From NCBI RefSeq assembly GCF_000717025.1, contig NZ_JNXG01000013.1, positions 1 through 64,000 on the forward strand: a stretch of 64,000 nucleotides of DNA. The letters run 5' to 3'. Below the pieces are notes generated by a model that searched no databases, was not told where the DNA came from, and saw only the letters and a list, made by a program, of their open reading frames with translations. The stretch's first letter is position 1. Every line of letters starts with the position of its first letter. Position numbers and translations under genes: made by a program. This document shows positions 17,152 through 24,964 of this stretch, one piece after another. The stretch is from Streptomyces atroolivaceus (lineage in GTDB: Bacteria; Actinomycetota; Actinomycetes; Streptomycetales; Streptomycetaceae).

Positions 17152-18897
17152 TCAGCCCGCGTACGGGTCGGGCACCTCTCCCTGCCGGGCCAGGAACGTG
17201 AAGTCGCAGCCGGTGTCGGCCTGGGTGATCTGGTCCTGGTAGAGCGCCCCGTAACCGCGCCCGTACCGGGCGGGCGGCTCGGTCCACTCGGACCTGCGGA
17301 GCTCCAGCTCCTCGTCGGACACGTCGAGGTGGAGCAGGCGCGCCTCGACGTCCAGCGTGATCTGGTCACCGGTGCGGACCAGGGCGAGCGGTCCGCCCAC
17401 GAAGGACTCGGGTGCGATGTGCAGGACGCAGGCGCCGTAACTCGTGCCGCTCATCCGGGCGTCGGAGAGCCGCACCATGTCCCGTACGCCCTGCTTCAGC
17501 AGGTAGTCCGGGATCGGCAGCATGCCGTACTCGGGCATGCCGGGGCCGCCCTTGGGGCCGGCGTTGCGGAGCACCAGCACATGGTCCGGGGTGAGGGCCA
17601 GTGCCGGGTCGTTGATGGTGCGCTGCATCTCCTTGTAGTCGTCGAAGACGACCGCGGGCCCGGTGTGACGCAGCAGGTGCGGTTCTGCGGCGATGTGCTT
17701 GATGACCGCGCCGTCGGGGCAGAGGTTGCCGCGCAGGACCGCCACACCGCCCTCCTCCGCCAGCGGGTTGTCCCGCTCACGGATGACGTCGGCGTTGTGG
17801 ACGAGAGCCCCGTCGAGCTGTTCGCGCATCGTGCCGTGCGCGACGGTGGGCCGGTCCAGGTGGAGCACGTCGGTGAGCCGCGCCAGGAATCCGGGCAGCC
17901 CTCCGGCGAAGTGGAAGTCCTCCATCAGGTACTTCCCGCCGGGGCGGAGGTTGGCGAGGACCGGTACGGTGCGGGCGATGCGGTCGAAGTCGTCCAGGGT
18001 GAGCTTCACCCCGGAGCGGCCCGCCATCGCGATCAGGTGGATGACGGCGTTGGTGGAGCCGCCGAGCGCGAGGACGGTGGCGACCGCGTCCTCGTAGGCG
18101 TCGGCCGTGAGGATCTGCGACAGCTTCAGCTGTTGCCACACCAGTTCGACGATCCGGATTCCGGACTGTGCCGCCATCCGGTCGTGACCGGAGTCCACGG
18201 CCGGTATGGACGAGGCACCCGGCACCGTGACGCCCAGCGCCTCGGCGGCGGCCGTCAGGGTCGAGGCGGTGCCCATCGTCATGCAGTGGCCCGGCGAACG
18301 GGCGAGCCCGTTCTCCAGCTCGGCCATCTCGCAGTCGCCGATCAGGCCGGCCCGCTTGTCGTCCCAGTACTTCCACATGTCCGTGCCGGAGCCCAGGACC
18401 TCGTTGCGCCAGTGGCCCGGCAGCATCGGCCCGGCGGGCACGAAGACCGTGGGCAGGTCGACGGACGCGGCGCCCATCAGCAGCGCGGGCGTCGACTTGT
18501 CGCAGCCGCCCAGCAGCACGGTGCCGTCGACGGGGTAGGAGCGCAGCAGCTCCTCCGTCTCCATCGCCAGCATGTTGCGGTAGAGCATCGGGGTGGGCTT
18601 CTGGAAGGTCTCGGAGAGCGTGGAGACCGGGAACTCGAGCGGGAAGCCGCCCGCCTGCCAGACGCCCCGCTTGACCGCCTGCGCGCGTTCGCGCAGATGG
18701 ACGTGGCAGGGGTTGATGTCGGACCAGGTGTTGAGGATCGCGATGACCGGCTTGCCCAGGTGCTCCTCGGGGAGGTAGCCGAGCTGCCGGGTGCGCGCGC
18801 GGTGGCTGAACGAGCGGAGCCCGTCCGTGCCGTACCACTGGTGGCTGCGCAGCTCCTCGGGAGCGATGCGGCGGCCCGCCGTGCCGGTGTCGCTCAT
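17152..18897 (-). CDS. IlvD/Edd family sugar-acid dehydratase (L-arabinonate dehydratase-like)
   Basis: 581 residues. The family dehydrates polyhydroxy acids to 2-keto-3-deoxy acids using an Fe-S cluster. Cluster cysteines are visible in NPCHVHLRER, LLGGCDKSTPALLMG and IGDCEMAELENG. The N-terminal WYGTDGLRSFSHR and GNWR-like PGHWRNEVLGSGTD resemble aldonate dehydratases more than IlvD of branched amino acid synthesis. ATG 18897 overlaps the stop of the DHDPS-family gene. This pairing fits a non-phosphorylating route in which a pentonate is dehydrated here and the product handled by the neighbour. Galactarate or galactonate is an alternative substrate. Confidence 0.85.
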   Translation of the reverse strand: MSDTGTAGRRIAPEELRSHQWYGTDGLRSFSHRARTRQLGYLPEEHLGKPVIAILNTWSDINPCHVHLRERAQAVKRGVWQAGGFPLEFPVSTLSETFQKPTPMLYRNMLAMETEELLRSYPVDGTVLLGGCDKSTPALLMGAASVDLPTVFVPAGPMLPGHWRNEVLGSGTDMWKYWDDKRAGLIGDCEMAELENGLARSPGHCMTMGTASTLTAAAEALGVTVPGASSIPAVDSGHDRMAAQSGIRIVELVWQQLKLSQILTADAYEDAVATVLALGGSTNAVIHLIAMAGRSGVKLTLDDFDRIARTVPVLANLRPGGKYLMEDFHFAGGLPGFLARLTDVLHLDRPTVAHGTMREQLDGALVHNADVIRERDNPLAEEGGVAVLRGNLCPDGAVIKHIAAEPHLLRHTGPAVVFDDYKEMQRTINDPALALTPDHVLVLRNAGPKGGPGMPEYGMLPIPDYLLKQGVRDMVRLSDARMSGTSYGACVLHIAPESFVGGPLALVRTGDQITLDVEARLLHLDVSDEELELRRSEWTEPPARYGRGYGALYQDQITQADTGCDFTFLARQGEVPDPYAG

Positions 18898-19796
18898 ACG
18901 GACCACCCGGCGACCAGGCCGGCGACCTCGGCGCGCTGCTCCTCGGGCAGTGCCCGGCTCGGCGCGCGCACGTCGCGGCGGCAGAGCCCGAGCGAGGCCA
19001 GGGCCTCCTTGACGACCGTCACGTTGTTGGCGGACTGCCGGTCGGCGCGCAGGTCCTCGAAGCGGCGGATCTGCTCCCAGACCTTCATCGCCGCGACGTA
19101 GTCGCCCGCCCGCAGCGCCTCCAGCATGGCGAGCGAGACACCGGGGGCGACGTTGACGAGTCCGGAGGTGAACCCGGTGGCGCCGGTGGCGAAGTAGGAG
19201 GGGGCGTACAGCTCGGCGAGCCCGGCGACCCAGACGAACCGCTCCAGGCCGGCGTCCCGGGCGAACGCGCCGAAGCGGGCGGCGTCCGGGACGGCGTACT
19301 TCACGCCGATGACGTTGGGGCAGCTGTCGGCGAGCTCTGCCAGGCGCTCACCGGCGAGCAGCGGGTTGCGGACGTAGGGGACGACCCCGAGCCCGGGAAC
19401 GGCCTCGGCGATCGCCCGGTGGTAGTCGATCCAGCCGTCCTGCGAGACGTAGGGGTGCACCGGCTGGTGCACCATCACCATCTCGGCCCCGGCGTCCCTG
19501 GCGTGCTCGGCGGCGGCCACGGCGGTCGGCACGTCGTGGCCGACCCCCACCAGCACGGTGGCCCGGCCGCCCGCCTCCTCGATGGTGAGCTCGGTGACGG
19601 TACGCCGCTCGTCGGGGGTGAGCGCGTAGAACTCACCGGTGTTGCCGTTCGGGGTGACGATGCGGACACCGCCGTCGAGGAGCCGTCGCAGCAGGGCGCG
19701 GTGCGCCGGGACGTCGATGCTGCCGTCCTCGGCGAACGGGGTCACCGGGATCGCCACAACGTCTGCGAGGGCCGCCTTCAGCGGGGAGAGGTCCAT
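18894..19796 (-). CDS. DHDPS/NAL family aldolase or dehydratase (2-keto-3-deoxy sugar acid)
   Basis: 300 residues, a class I TIM-barrel of the dihydrodipicolinate synthase/N-acetylneuraminate lyase family. Motifs are TPNGNTGEFYALT (the GxxGE loop), the YVRNP strand and VIGVKYAVPD with the Schiff-base lysine. The first residues, MDLSPLKAALADVVAIPVTPF, match the normal N-terminus; ATG 19796 has AAAGG upstream. GTG 19850, in a GTGA overlap with the GntR stop, would add 18 residues and cannot be excluded. Paired with the IlvD/Edd dehydratase it is probably a 2-keto-3-deoxypentonate dehydratase or aldolase, not lysine-pathway DapA. Confidence 0.85.
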   Translation of the reverse strand: MDLSPLKAALADVVAIPVTPFAEDGSIDVPAHRALLRRLLDGGVRIVTPNGNTGEFYALTPDERRTVTELTIEEAGGRATVLVGVGHDVPTAVAAAEHARDAGAEMVMVHQPVHPYVSQDGWIDYHRAIAEAVPGLGVVPYVRNPLLAGERLAELADSCPNVIGVKYAVPDAARFGAFARDAGLERFVWVAGLAELYAPSYFATGATGFTSGLVNVAPGVSLAMLEALRAGDYVAAMKVWEQIRRFEDLRADRQSANNVTVVKEALASLGLCRRDVRAPSRALPEEQRAEVAGLVAGWSV

Positions 19797-19846
19797 GCGG
19801 ACTGGCCTTTCGTCGAGGTGCTGGTGATACACGTCCAGCTGGTGGT

Positions 19847-20503
19847 TCACGCCGTGTCACCCCCGTCTTCGTCGTCGGGGAAGGCACGGCGTACGAAGGA
19901 TGCGATGTGGTCGTGCAGAGCCCCGGCGGCGGCTTCCGCGTCCTCGGCGAGGGCGAGCCGCAGGATCTCCCGGTGCTCGGCCGCCTCGCGCTCCCAGGAC
20001 GGGATGGCCGACCAGGCCACGGTCGACACGAGTGCGGCCTGGTCGCGGACCTCGTCGAGCATCCGGGCGAGCAGCGGATTGCCGCAGGGCAGGTAGAGGG
20101 CCCGGTGGAAGTCCCGGTTGGCGAGCGACCTGTCCGCCTTGTCGATCGCCGAGTCGGACCGCTCCAGGGCCTCCTGGGCCGCTTCCAGCGAGCTCTTGCG
20201 GGTGATGGAGCGGCGCAGCGCCTCCGGCTCGAGGAGCAGGCGCACGTCGTACACCTCCCTCGCCATGGCCGCGTCGACGAGCCGCACCGTGGCACCCTTG
20301 TACTGGCTCATGACGACGAGCCCGGTGCCGGCGAGCGTCTTGAGCGCCTCGCGCACGGGGGTCTTCGACACCCCGAACTGCGCGGCGAGTTCGGTCTCCA
20401 CGAGCGCCTGTCCCGGTGTCAGCTGTGCGGTCAGGATGGCGTGCTTGATCGCCTCCAGCACGTACTGGGTCCTGGACGGAATCGGGGCAGGCGCAAAGGT
20501 CAT
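19847..20503 (-). CDS. GntR family regulator with FCD domain
   Basis: 218 residues. N-terminal winged helix-turn-helix (VETELAAQFGVSKTPVREALKTL, about 36-58) typical of GntR, followed by an all-helical FCD ligand domain (about 80-210) with D, H and H residues suited to metal/organic-acid binding. It heads the operon with the DHDPS-family and IlvD/Edd genes and likely senses a uronate, aldonate or keto-deoxy intermediate. Its own promoter region holds the palindromes at 20538-20560. Confidence 0.9.
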   Translation of the reverse strand: MTFAPAPIPSRTQYVLEAIKHAILTAQLTPGQALVETELAAQFGVSKTPVREALKTLAGTGLVVMSQYKGATVRLVDAAMAREVYDVRLLLEPEALRRSITRKSSLEAAQEALERSDSAIDKADRSLANRDFHRALYLPCGNPLLARMLDEVRDQAALVSTVAWSAIPSWEREAAEHREILRLALAEDAEAAAGALHDHIASFVRRAFPDDEDGGDTA

Positions 20504-20537
20504 GGGTGAAGAGCTCTCGCATCTCGCGTATCGCGTC

Positions 20538-20560
20538 TCATATATGACGTACGAAGTACG
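20538..20560. promoter_or_regulatory. Palindromes in the gntR promoter
   Basis: A perfect 10-bp palindrome TCATATATGA (20538-20547) abuts CGTACGAAGTACG (20548-20560, 5-bp arms, 3-bp spacer). AT-rich TATA-centred palindromes of this kind are usual GntR/FadR-subfamily operators. It lies 35-57 bases upstream of the regulator's ATG, so autoregulation is likely. Confidence 0.6.
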
Positions 20561-20685
20561 ACGCGATGAAGCTAGAGCGGTGGGAATGTTTCGTCAACGC
20601 TTCTGGCAAAAGAAGTTCGGCGAACACGGAACTCGGGTACTCAGGGGTCCGCCCGCCCGGTCCGGCGCGCCAGGCGCGGAAACGC

Positions 20686-20718
20686 CGCAGGCCCCCGGCT
20701 GCACGCCGGGGACCTGCG
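20686..20718. terminator. Hairpin terminator
   Basis: A stem of 14 positions with one mismatch (20686-20699 with 20705-20718) and a 5-base loop lies just past the stop of the minus-strand 394-residue gene. It separates that operon from the gntR operon. Confidence 0.75.
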
Positions 20719-20741
20719 GTTTCGTGGGAGACGCTCCGGGA

Positions 20742-21926
20742 TCAGCCGCCGCGGACCGCGGAGAGGGCCTTCGTGACGGCGCTCAGGTCCGGTCCGGAGG
20801 CCAGGCCCGCGTGGTAGAGGCGCAGTTCGTTCGCGCCGAGCGAGGCCGCGTGCGCGGCGTCCCGCTCCAGCGTGCCGGGGCTGCCGCCCATGCCGCTCAC
20901 CACGTTGAAGTTGGCCGCCAGCACGCCGGACAGCCCCGCGAACGGCCCGAGCACGGACTCGCGCGCCGCGTCACCGCCGGTGCAGGGCAGCACGACGCCG
21001 TCCGCCGTGGACATGATGTGGGCGGGGTCCGTCCCCACGTTGGCGCCGGTGCGGTAGGAGGCGGGGTCGGCGTGCAGGAGGACCTGGAAGTCCGGCCCCG
21101 GCGCCGCGGCCCGCACGGCGGCTACGGACGCCTCCTGCAGGCGCCTGGCGACCTGGCTGCGCCATCGCAGGGTGGCCTCGGCCAGGCCTGCGCCGAGCAG
21201 CTTCTCCACGCCCGTCCAGCCCTGCTCGCCGGATCCGGATCCGGCCCAGACCGGTTCCAGGGCGCGGCGCACGGCGTCGCGCAGCTCCTCCGCGTCCAGC
21301 CCCACGGAGCCGTAGCCGGCCCGGCAGTCGACGCAGAAGCAGAGGGACATCAGGTACTGCGCCGCGTCCCCGAGGGCCACCCCCGAAATCTTGTCATGGG
21401 CGTGCAGATGGGCGAAGCCGTACCAGCCGCACGACTCCAGCTCGGTGCCGTACGCCCCGGGGCGTACGGCCGCCTCGGCCGCCAGGTCCACGAGGTACGC
21501 GTGGACGGCGGGCTGCGCGATGCACGGCGCCCAGGGGTAGCGGTCGCCGTAGGCGTTGACCACGGAGGTCTCCGGATGCTCCGCGCCCATGCGGGAGCTG
21601 TGGGCGAGGACCACCCAGGAGTGCACCTGGAGTCCGGCGCCGGCCAGGGCCTCGGCCGCCTCGGCGTACGGATCCTCCCCCGCCACCCAGGACTGCGCGT
21701 AGGGGCGCAGGAGGCGCCCCGTCCAGCGGGTGGCGTCCGGGGGGTAGAGCACGGCCGCGTGTTCGGCGGTGACGATCCGGCGGCCGGGGTGGCGCGGGGT
21801 CAGGGCGCGGGTGGAGTGGTAGGCGGAGGCGAGCGTCACCTGCTGGACGCCGAGACCGGCCAGGCGGGCGGCGGCGTCGGGGTCCCCCACGACGTCCCAG
21901 GGGTACAGGAAGGCTGAGGCCTTCAC
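20742..21926 (-). CDS. Unrecognised conserved-type protein with Cys cluster, possibly a TIM-barrel glycosidase
   Basis: 394 residues, no signal peptide. Start GTG 21926 is fixed by a GTGA overlap with the upstream dehydratase gene. Alternating strand/helix segments and conserved-looking acidic/aromatic patches suggest a TIM barrel: ASAFLYPWDVVGD at the N-terminus, ESCGWYGFAHLHAHDK (about 155-170) and SLCFCVDCRAGYG (about 185-197). The HxHxHDK and CxCxxC clusters could bind a metal. I recall such motifs in unannotated glycoside-hydrolase-like proteins but cannot name a family. Its tight coupling to a galacturonate-pathway dehydratase argues for a role on a uronide or sugar lactone. Confidence 0.75.
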   Translation of the reverse strand: MKASAFLYPWDVVGDPDAAARLAGLGVQQVTLASAYHSTRALTPRHPGRRIVTAEHAAVLYPPDATRWTGRLLRPYAQSWVAGEDPYAEAAEALAGAGLQVHSWVVLAHSSRMGAEHPETSVVNAYGDRYPWAPCIAQPAVHAYLVDLAAEAAVRPGAYGTELESCGWYGFAHLHAHDKISGVALGDAAQYLMSLCFCVDCRAGYGSVGLDAEELRDAVRRALEPVWAGSGSGEQGWTGVEKLLGAGLAEATLRWRSQVARRLQEASVAAVRAAAPGPDFQVLLHADPASYRTGANVGTDPAHIMSTADGVVLPCTGGDAARESVLGPFAGLSGVLAANFNVVSGMGGSPGTLERDAAHAASLGANELRLYHAGLASGPDLSAVTKALSAVRGG

Positions 21927-22882
21927 TTCGCCTCCCCCGCGGGGTACTTCTCCAGCAGCGCGCGGCCGTTCGTGATGATCGAGGTCAGCTCCTCGATGTG
22001 CGCGGCCGGGGGCTCGGTGAGCGGGGTGCGCACCGGGCCGACGTCCAGGCCCTCGAGCCGGACGGCCGCCTTCACGAGCGACACGGCGTAACCGCGGCCC
22101 TTGGCCCGCAGTTCGACGAGCGGCCGGTAGAAGTGGTCGAGCAGCGCGTTCACCAGGCTGTCGTCCCCGGAATCCAGCGCCCGGTAGAAGGCGAGGGCGA
22201 TGTCGGGGGCGAAGGCGAAGACGGCGGAGGAGTAGAGCGTGACGCCGATGCCCCGGTAGGCGAGGCCGGTGAGCTCGGCGGTGGGCAGCCCGTTGAAGTA
22301 GAGGAAGTCCTCGCCGGGCAGCCCTGTGCGCACGGCGCTGACGATGCGCTGCATCAGGTCGAGGTCGCCGTGGCCGTCCTTGAGGCCGATGATCCCGGGG
22401 GTCCGGGCCAGGGCGACGACGGTCTCCGGGGTGAAGAGCGCGTTGTCCCGCTGGTAGACGATCGTCTCCAGGGAGGTGGCGGCGGCGAGGGCGGTGTAGT
22501 GGGCCAGCAGCCCTTCCTGGCCGGCGACGACGAGGTAGGGCGGCATGGCGAGCAGGCCGTCCGCGCCCGCTTCCTCGGCGAGCTTCGCGTACTGGACCGC
22601 GAGCGCCGTGCCGTAGCCGGCACCGGCGACGACGGGCACCGCTCCCGCGGTCTCCTCGACCGCCGCCCGGACGACGAGCCCGAACTCCTCGGGGGCCAGC
22701 GCGTGGAACTCGCCCGTGCCGCAGCAGGCGAAGACGGCCGCCGCACCGGCGTCGACCCCCTTGCGCACGTGCGCGCGGAAGACGTCGAGATCGACGGCAC
22801 CGTCCGGCCCGTAGGCCGTGACGGGGAAGAAGAGCGGCCCGGCGACATCGGTGAGTCGGGCGGCAAGGGGGGCTGAGGTCAC
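21923..22882 (-). CDS. kdgD: 5-dehydro-4-deoxyglucarate dehydratase (DHDPS family)
   Basis: 319 residues. Converts 5-dehydro-4-deoxy-D-glucarate to 2-oxoglutarate semialdehyde with loss of water and CO2, a step of oxidative galacturonate/glucarate breakdown. Typical sequence: GPLFFPVTAYGPDG at the N-terminus, AVFACCGTGEFHALAPEEF (about 48-66, the GTGEF loop) and IIGLKDGHGD with the Schiff-base lysine. GTG 22882 has AGGGAG upstream and lies 26 bases from a predicted transcription start; the upstream GTG 22915 overlaps the -10 region and is rejected. Divergent from uronate dehydrogenase, its pathway partner. Confidence 0.88.
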   Translation of the reverse strand: MTSAPLAARLTDVAGPLFFPVTAYGPDGAVDLDVFRAHVRKGVDAGAAAVFACCGTGEFHALAPEEFGLVVRAAVEETAGAVPVVAGAGYGTALAVQYAKLAEEAGADGLLAMPPYLVVAGQEGLLAHYTALAAATSLETIVYQRDNALFTPETVVALARTPGIIGLKDGHGDLDLMQRIVSAVRTGLPGEDFLYFNGLPTAELTGLAYRGIGVTLYSSAVFAFAPDIALAFYRALDSGDDSLVNALLDHFYRPLVELRAKGRGYAVSLVKAAVRLEGLDVGPVRTPLTEPPAAHIEELTSIITNGRALLEKYPAGEAK

Positions 22883-22914
22883 GGGCGCTCCCTGAGCAGG
22901 TCCAGGCGTGCACA

Positions 22915-22941
22915 ATTATGATCGGTGTCCATATTTCTGAA
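22915..22941 (-). promoter_or_regulatory. Promoter of the kdgD operon
   Basis: Reading the minus strand, TTCAGA (22941-22936) and CATAAT (22920-22915) form -35/-10 elements with 15-bp spacing (16 if read as GTTCAG). The AT-rich stretch between them, ATATGGAC, loosely resembles the TATA-centred GntR palindrome of 20538-20547. Confidence 0.5.
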
Positions 22942-23025
22942 CGTCGCCACGCTAAAGCAGCCCCGCGGCGCCGGTCAAGACGTGGACAGCCGGTCCGAAC
23001 CGAACCTGTCCATGCCGGGCGGTAC

Positions 23026-23055
23026 TTGACGTGATCAGCCGCAAGTTCTTAGCGT
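23026..23055 (+). promoter_or_regulatory. Promoter of uronate dehydrogenase gene
   Basis: TTGACG (23026-23031), an 18-bp spacer and TAGCGT (23050-23055) fit the Streptomyces housekeeping promoter pattern TTGACN-N18-TAGNNT. Transcription would begin near 23062, giving a leader of roughly 160 bases. Confidence 0.7.
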
Positions 23056-23224
23056 GTCCACGCATGTGAATGCCGTCCATGGATTTGAGGCATCCGGGCG
23101 GTTACGTGACATCTGCGTGCCACGCGTACCTTGCTGTCCGTACGTCCGGCCCCCCGCAGCACAGCACCGCACCGTCCGCGCACCACGCGCCCGCGCCCTG
23201 CGCCCGCACCGAGGAGATCCCCGT

Positions 23225-24034
23225 ATGCCAGCTCCCCGCACCGTCCTTCTCACCGGCGCCGCCGGCGGCCTCGGCACCCTGATGCGGGGACTGCTTCCCG
23301 CGTACGGCTACGACCTCCGGCTCTTCGACGTCGCCCCCATCGAGGGCGAACCCGACGCCATCACCGCCGACCTCGGCGACAGGGCCGCGCTGCGGGAAGC
23401 CGTGCGGGGCGTCGACGCGGTCATCCACCTCGCGGGCATCTCCCTCGAAGCCTCGTTCGACAAGATCCTGCGCTCCAACATCGAGGGCACGTACAACCTC
23501 TACGAGGCGGCCCGCGAGGAGGGTGTCGGGCGCATCGTGTTCGCCTCCTCCAACCACGCCGTCGGCTACACCCCGCGCCCGCTCGACGGGGACCCGCTGA
23601 TCCCGGTCGACACCCCCCGCCGCCCCGACACCTTCTACGGCCTGTCGAAGTCCTTCGGCGAGGACCTCGCCCAGTTCTACTGGGACAAGCACGGCGTGGA
23701 GACCGTCTCCGTGCGCATCGGCTCCTGCTTCACGGAGCCGACGTCGGTGCGGATGCTGTCCGTCTGGATGAGCCCGGGTGACGGAGCGCGCCTCTTCCAC
23801 GCGGCCCTCACCGCCGAGGACGTGCGGCACACCGTGGTCTACGGCTCCTCCGGGAACACCCGCCTGTGGTGGGACCTGACGACGGCCCGCGCCCTCGGCT
23901 ACGACCCGCAGGACGACTCCGAGCAGTACGCGGAGAAGCTCGTCGCCGAGCACGGCGAGCTGGACCCGGAGAACCCCGACCACGCCCACATCGGCGGCCA
24001 CTTCGTCACGAACCCGCCGATCTGGCCCTACTGA
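23225..24034 (+). CDS. udh: Uronate dehydrogenase-like NAD-dependent epimerase/dehydratase family protein
   Basis: 269 residues. Oxidises D-galacturonate or D-glucuronate to the aldarolactone with NAD. Short-chain/extended Rossmann features: TGAAGGLGT (residues 9-17) for NAD, FASSNHAVGY with the family serine, and FYGLSKSFGED with the YxxxK pair; length and C-terminus FVTNPPIWPY fit bacterial uronate dehydrogenases. ATG 23225 follows GAGGAG. With kdgD it defines the oxidative galacturonate route. The lactonase/isomerase, galactarate dehydratase and semialdehyde dehydrogenase needed to complete it are not evident in the window. Confidence 0.88.
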   Translation: MPAPRTVLLTGAAGGLGTLMRGLLPAYGYDLRLFDVAPIEGEPDAITADLGDRAALREAVRGVDAVIHLAGISLEASFDKILRSNIEGTYNLYEAAREEGVGRIVFASSNHAVGYTPRPLDGDPLIPVDTPRRPDTFYGLSKSFGEDLAQFYWDKHGVETVSVRIGSCFTEPTSVRMLSVWMSPGDGARLFHAALTAEDVRHTVVYGSSGNTRLWWDLTTARALGYDPQDDSEQYAEKLVAEHGELDPENPDHAHIGGHFVTNPPIWPY

Positions 24035-24237
24035 TCGCACCACCCGGGCCGGGGGCGCGGTCCTGTGCGGAACCAGCACGTTCCCGTGCCCGGCCGGGAG
24101 CGGAACGGGCGGCGGCCGATGAGTTTCCCCGTGGTCCGCAGTCATGGATGACGATCGGCGCACCGCGGCCGCGGGAGCGGTCGCAGCGTGCACCGGCCGA
24201 ATCGGCGGGACCCGGACACGAGACACGAGGAACTTCG

Positions 24238-24810
24238 ATGCGCACTCTGATCAGCTCGGCCTTCATCTCGCTCGACGGCGTCGTGGAAGGACCGGGCGGT
24301 GAGCCCGGGTACCGGAACTCCGGATGGACCGTCAAGGACGTCGAGTTCCTCCCCGAGGCATTCGAGATCAAGGGCCGGGAGCAGAAGGAGGCCACCGCGA
24401 TGCTGCTGGGCCGCACCAGCTACGAGGCCTTCAGCCAGGTGTGGCCCGGCATGGAGGACTTCGCCGACTACAAGCTGATGCCGAAGTACGTCGTCTCCAC
24501 CACGCTCGGCGACGGCGACCTGGTGCCGGACTGGGGCGAGACCACCATCCTGCGCTCACTGGAAGACGTCGCCGCACTGAAGGAGACCGAGGGCGGGCCG
24601 GTCATCGTCCACGGCAGCGCCACCCTCAACCGGAACCTCTCCGACGCCGGCCTCGTCGACCGCTACCACCTGCTCGTCTTCCCCCTCCTCCTCGGAGCGG
24701 GCAAGCGCCTCTTCAGCAACACGGACAAGGACACCCAGAAGCTGAAGCTCGTCGAGCACGAGACCTACGCCAACGGCCTCCAGAAGCAGGTGTTCGACGT
24801 CGTCCGCTGA
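24238..24810 (+). CDS. Dihydrofolate reductase-like (RibD C-terminal domain) protein
   Basis: 190 residues, the size of the stand-alone DHFR/RibD-C domain proteins common in actinomycetes. The N-terminal ISSAFISLDGVVEGPGG and the NADPH-type segment TAMLLGRTSYEAF (about residue 55) mark the fold; VHGSATLNRNL and LLLGAGKRLF follow near the C-terminus. The physiological substrate of these proteins is generally unknown. ATG 24238 has GAGGAA upstream. It appears to be a single gene outside the pectin island. Confidence 0.85.
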   Translation: MRTLISSAFISLDGVVEGPGGEPGYRNSGWTVKDVEFLPEAFEIKGREQKEATAMLLGRTSYEAFSQVWPGMEDFADYKLMPKYVVSTTLGDGDLVPDWGETTILRSLEDVAALKETEGGPVIVHGSATLNRNLSDAGLVDRYHLLVFPLLLGAGKRLFSNTDKDTQKLKLVEHETYANGLQKQVFDVVR

Positions 24811-24964
24811 CGACGCTCCCACGCGCACGGGCTGTCGGACGTGTGCGGCCCCGCGGCCTCCGGGACTCCGCCCGGGCCGTTCTGCCGAAAGGAGAGCACC
24901 AGCTCACCTCCCGTCTCCCGGGGCAGAGTCGTGATCACCGGGTTTCACGACGTAGGAGGTCCCA

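Larger units (their letters stand above)
22883..23224. other. Divergent regulatory region kdgD/udh
   Basis: This 342-bp gap has no gene. It contains the two back-to-back promoters described separately and a leader of about 160 bases before the uronate dehydrogenase gene. Open frames reading into this leader have no ribosome binding site or coding bias. Confidence 0.6.

Noticed and set aside
17152..18897. IlvD dihydroxy-acid dehydratase of branched-chain amino acid synthesis
   Set aside because: The N-terminal region and sugar-catabolic neighbours fit aldonate dehydratases better.
22883..22915. Longer start for kdgD at GTG 22915
   Set aside because: It coincides with the predicted -10 element and lacks a ribosome binding site, whereas GTG 22882 has AGGGAG.
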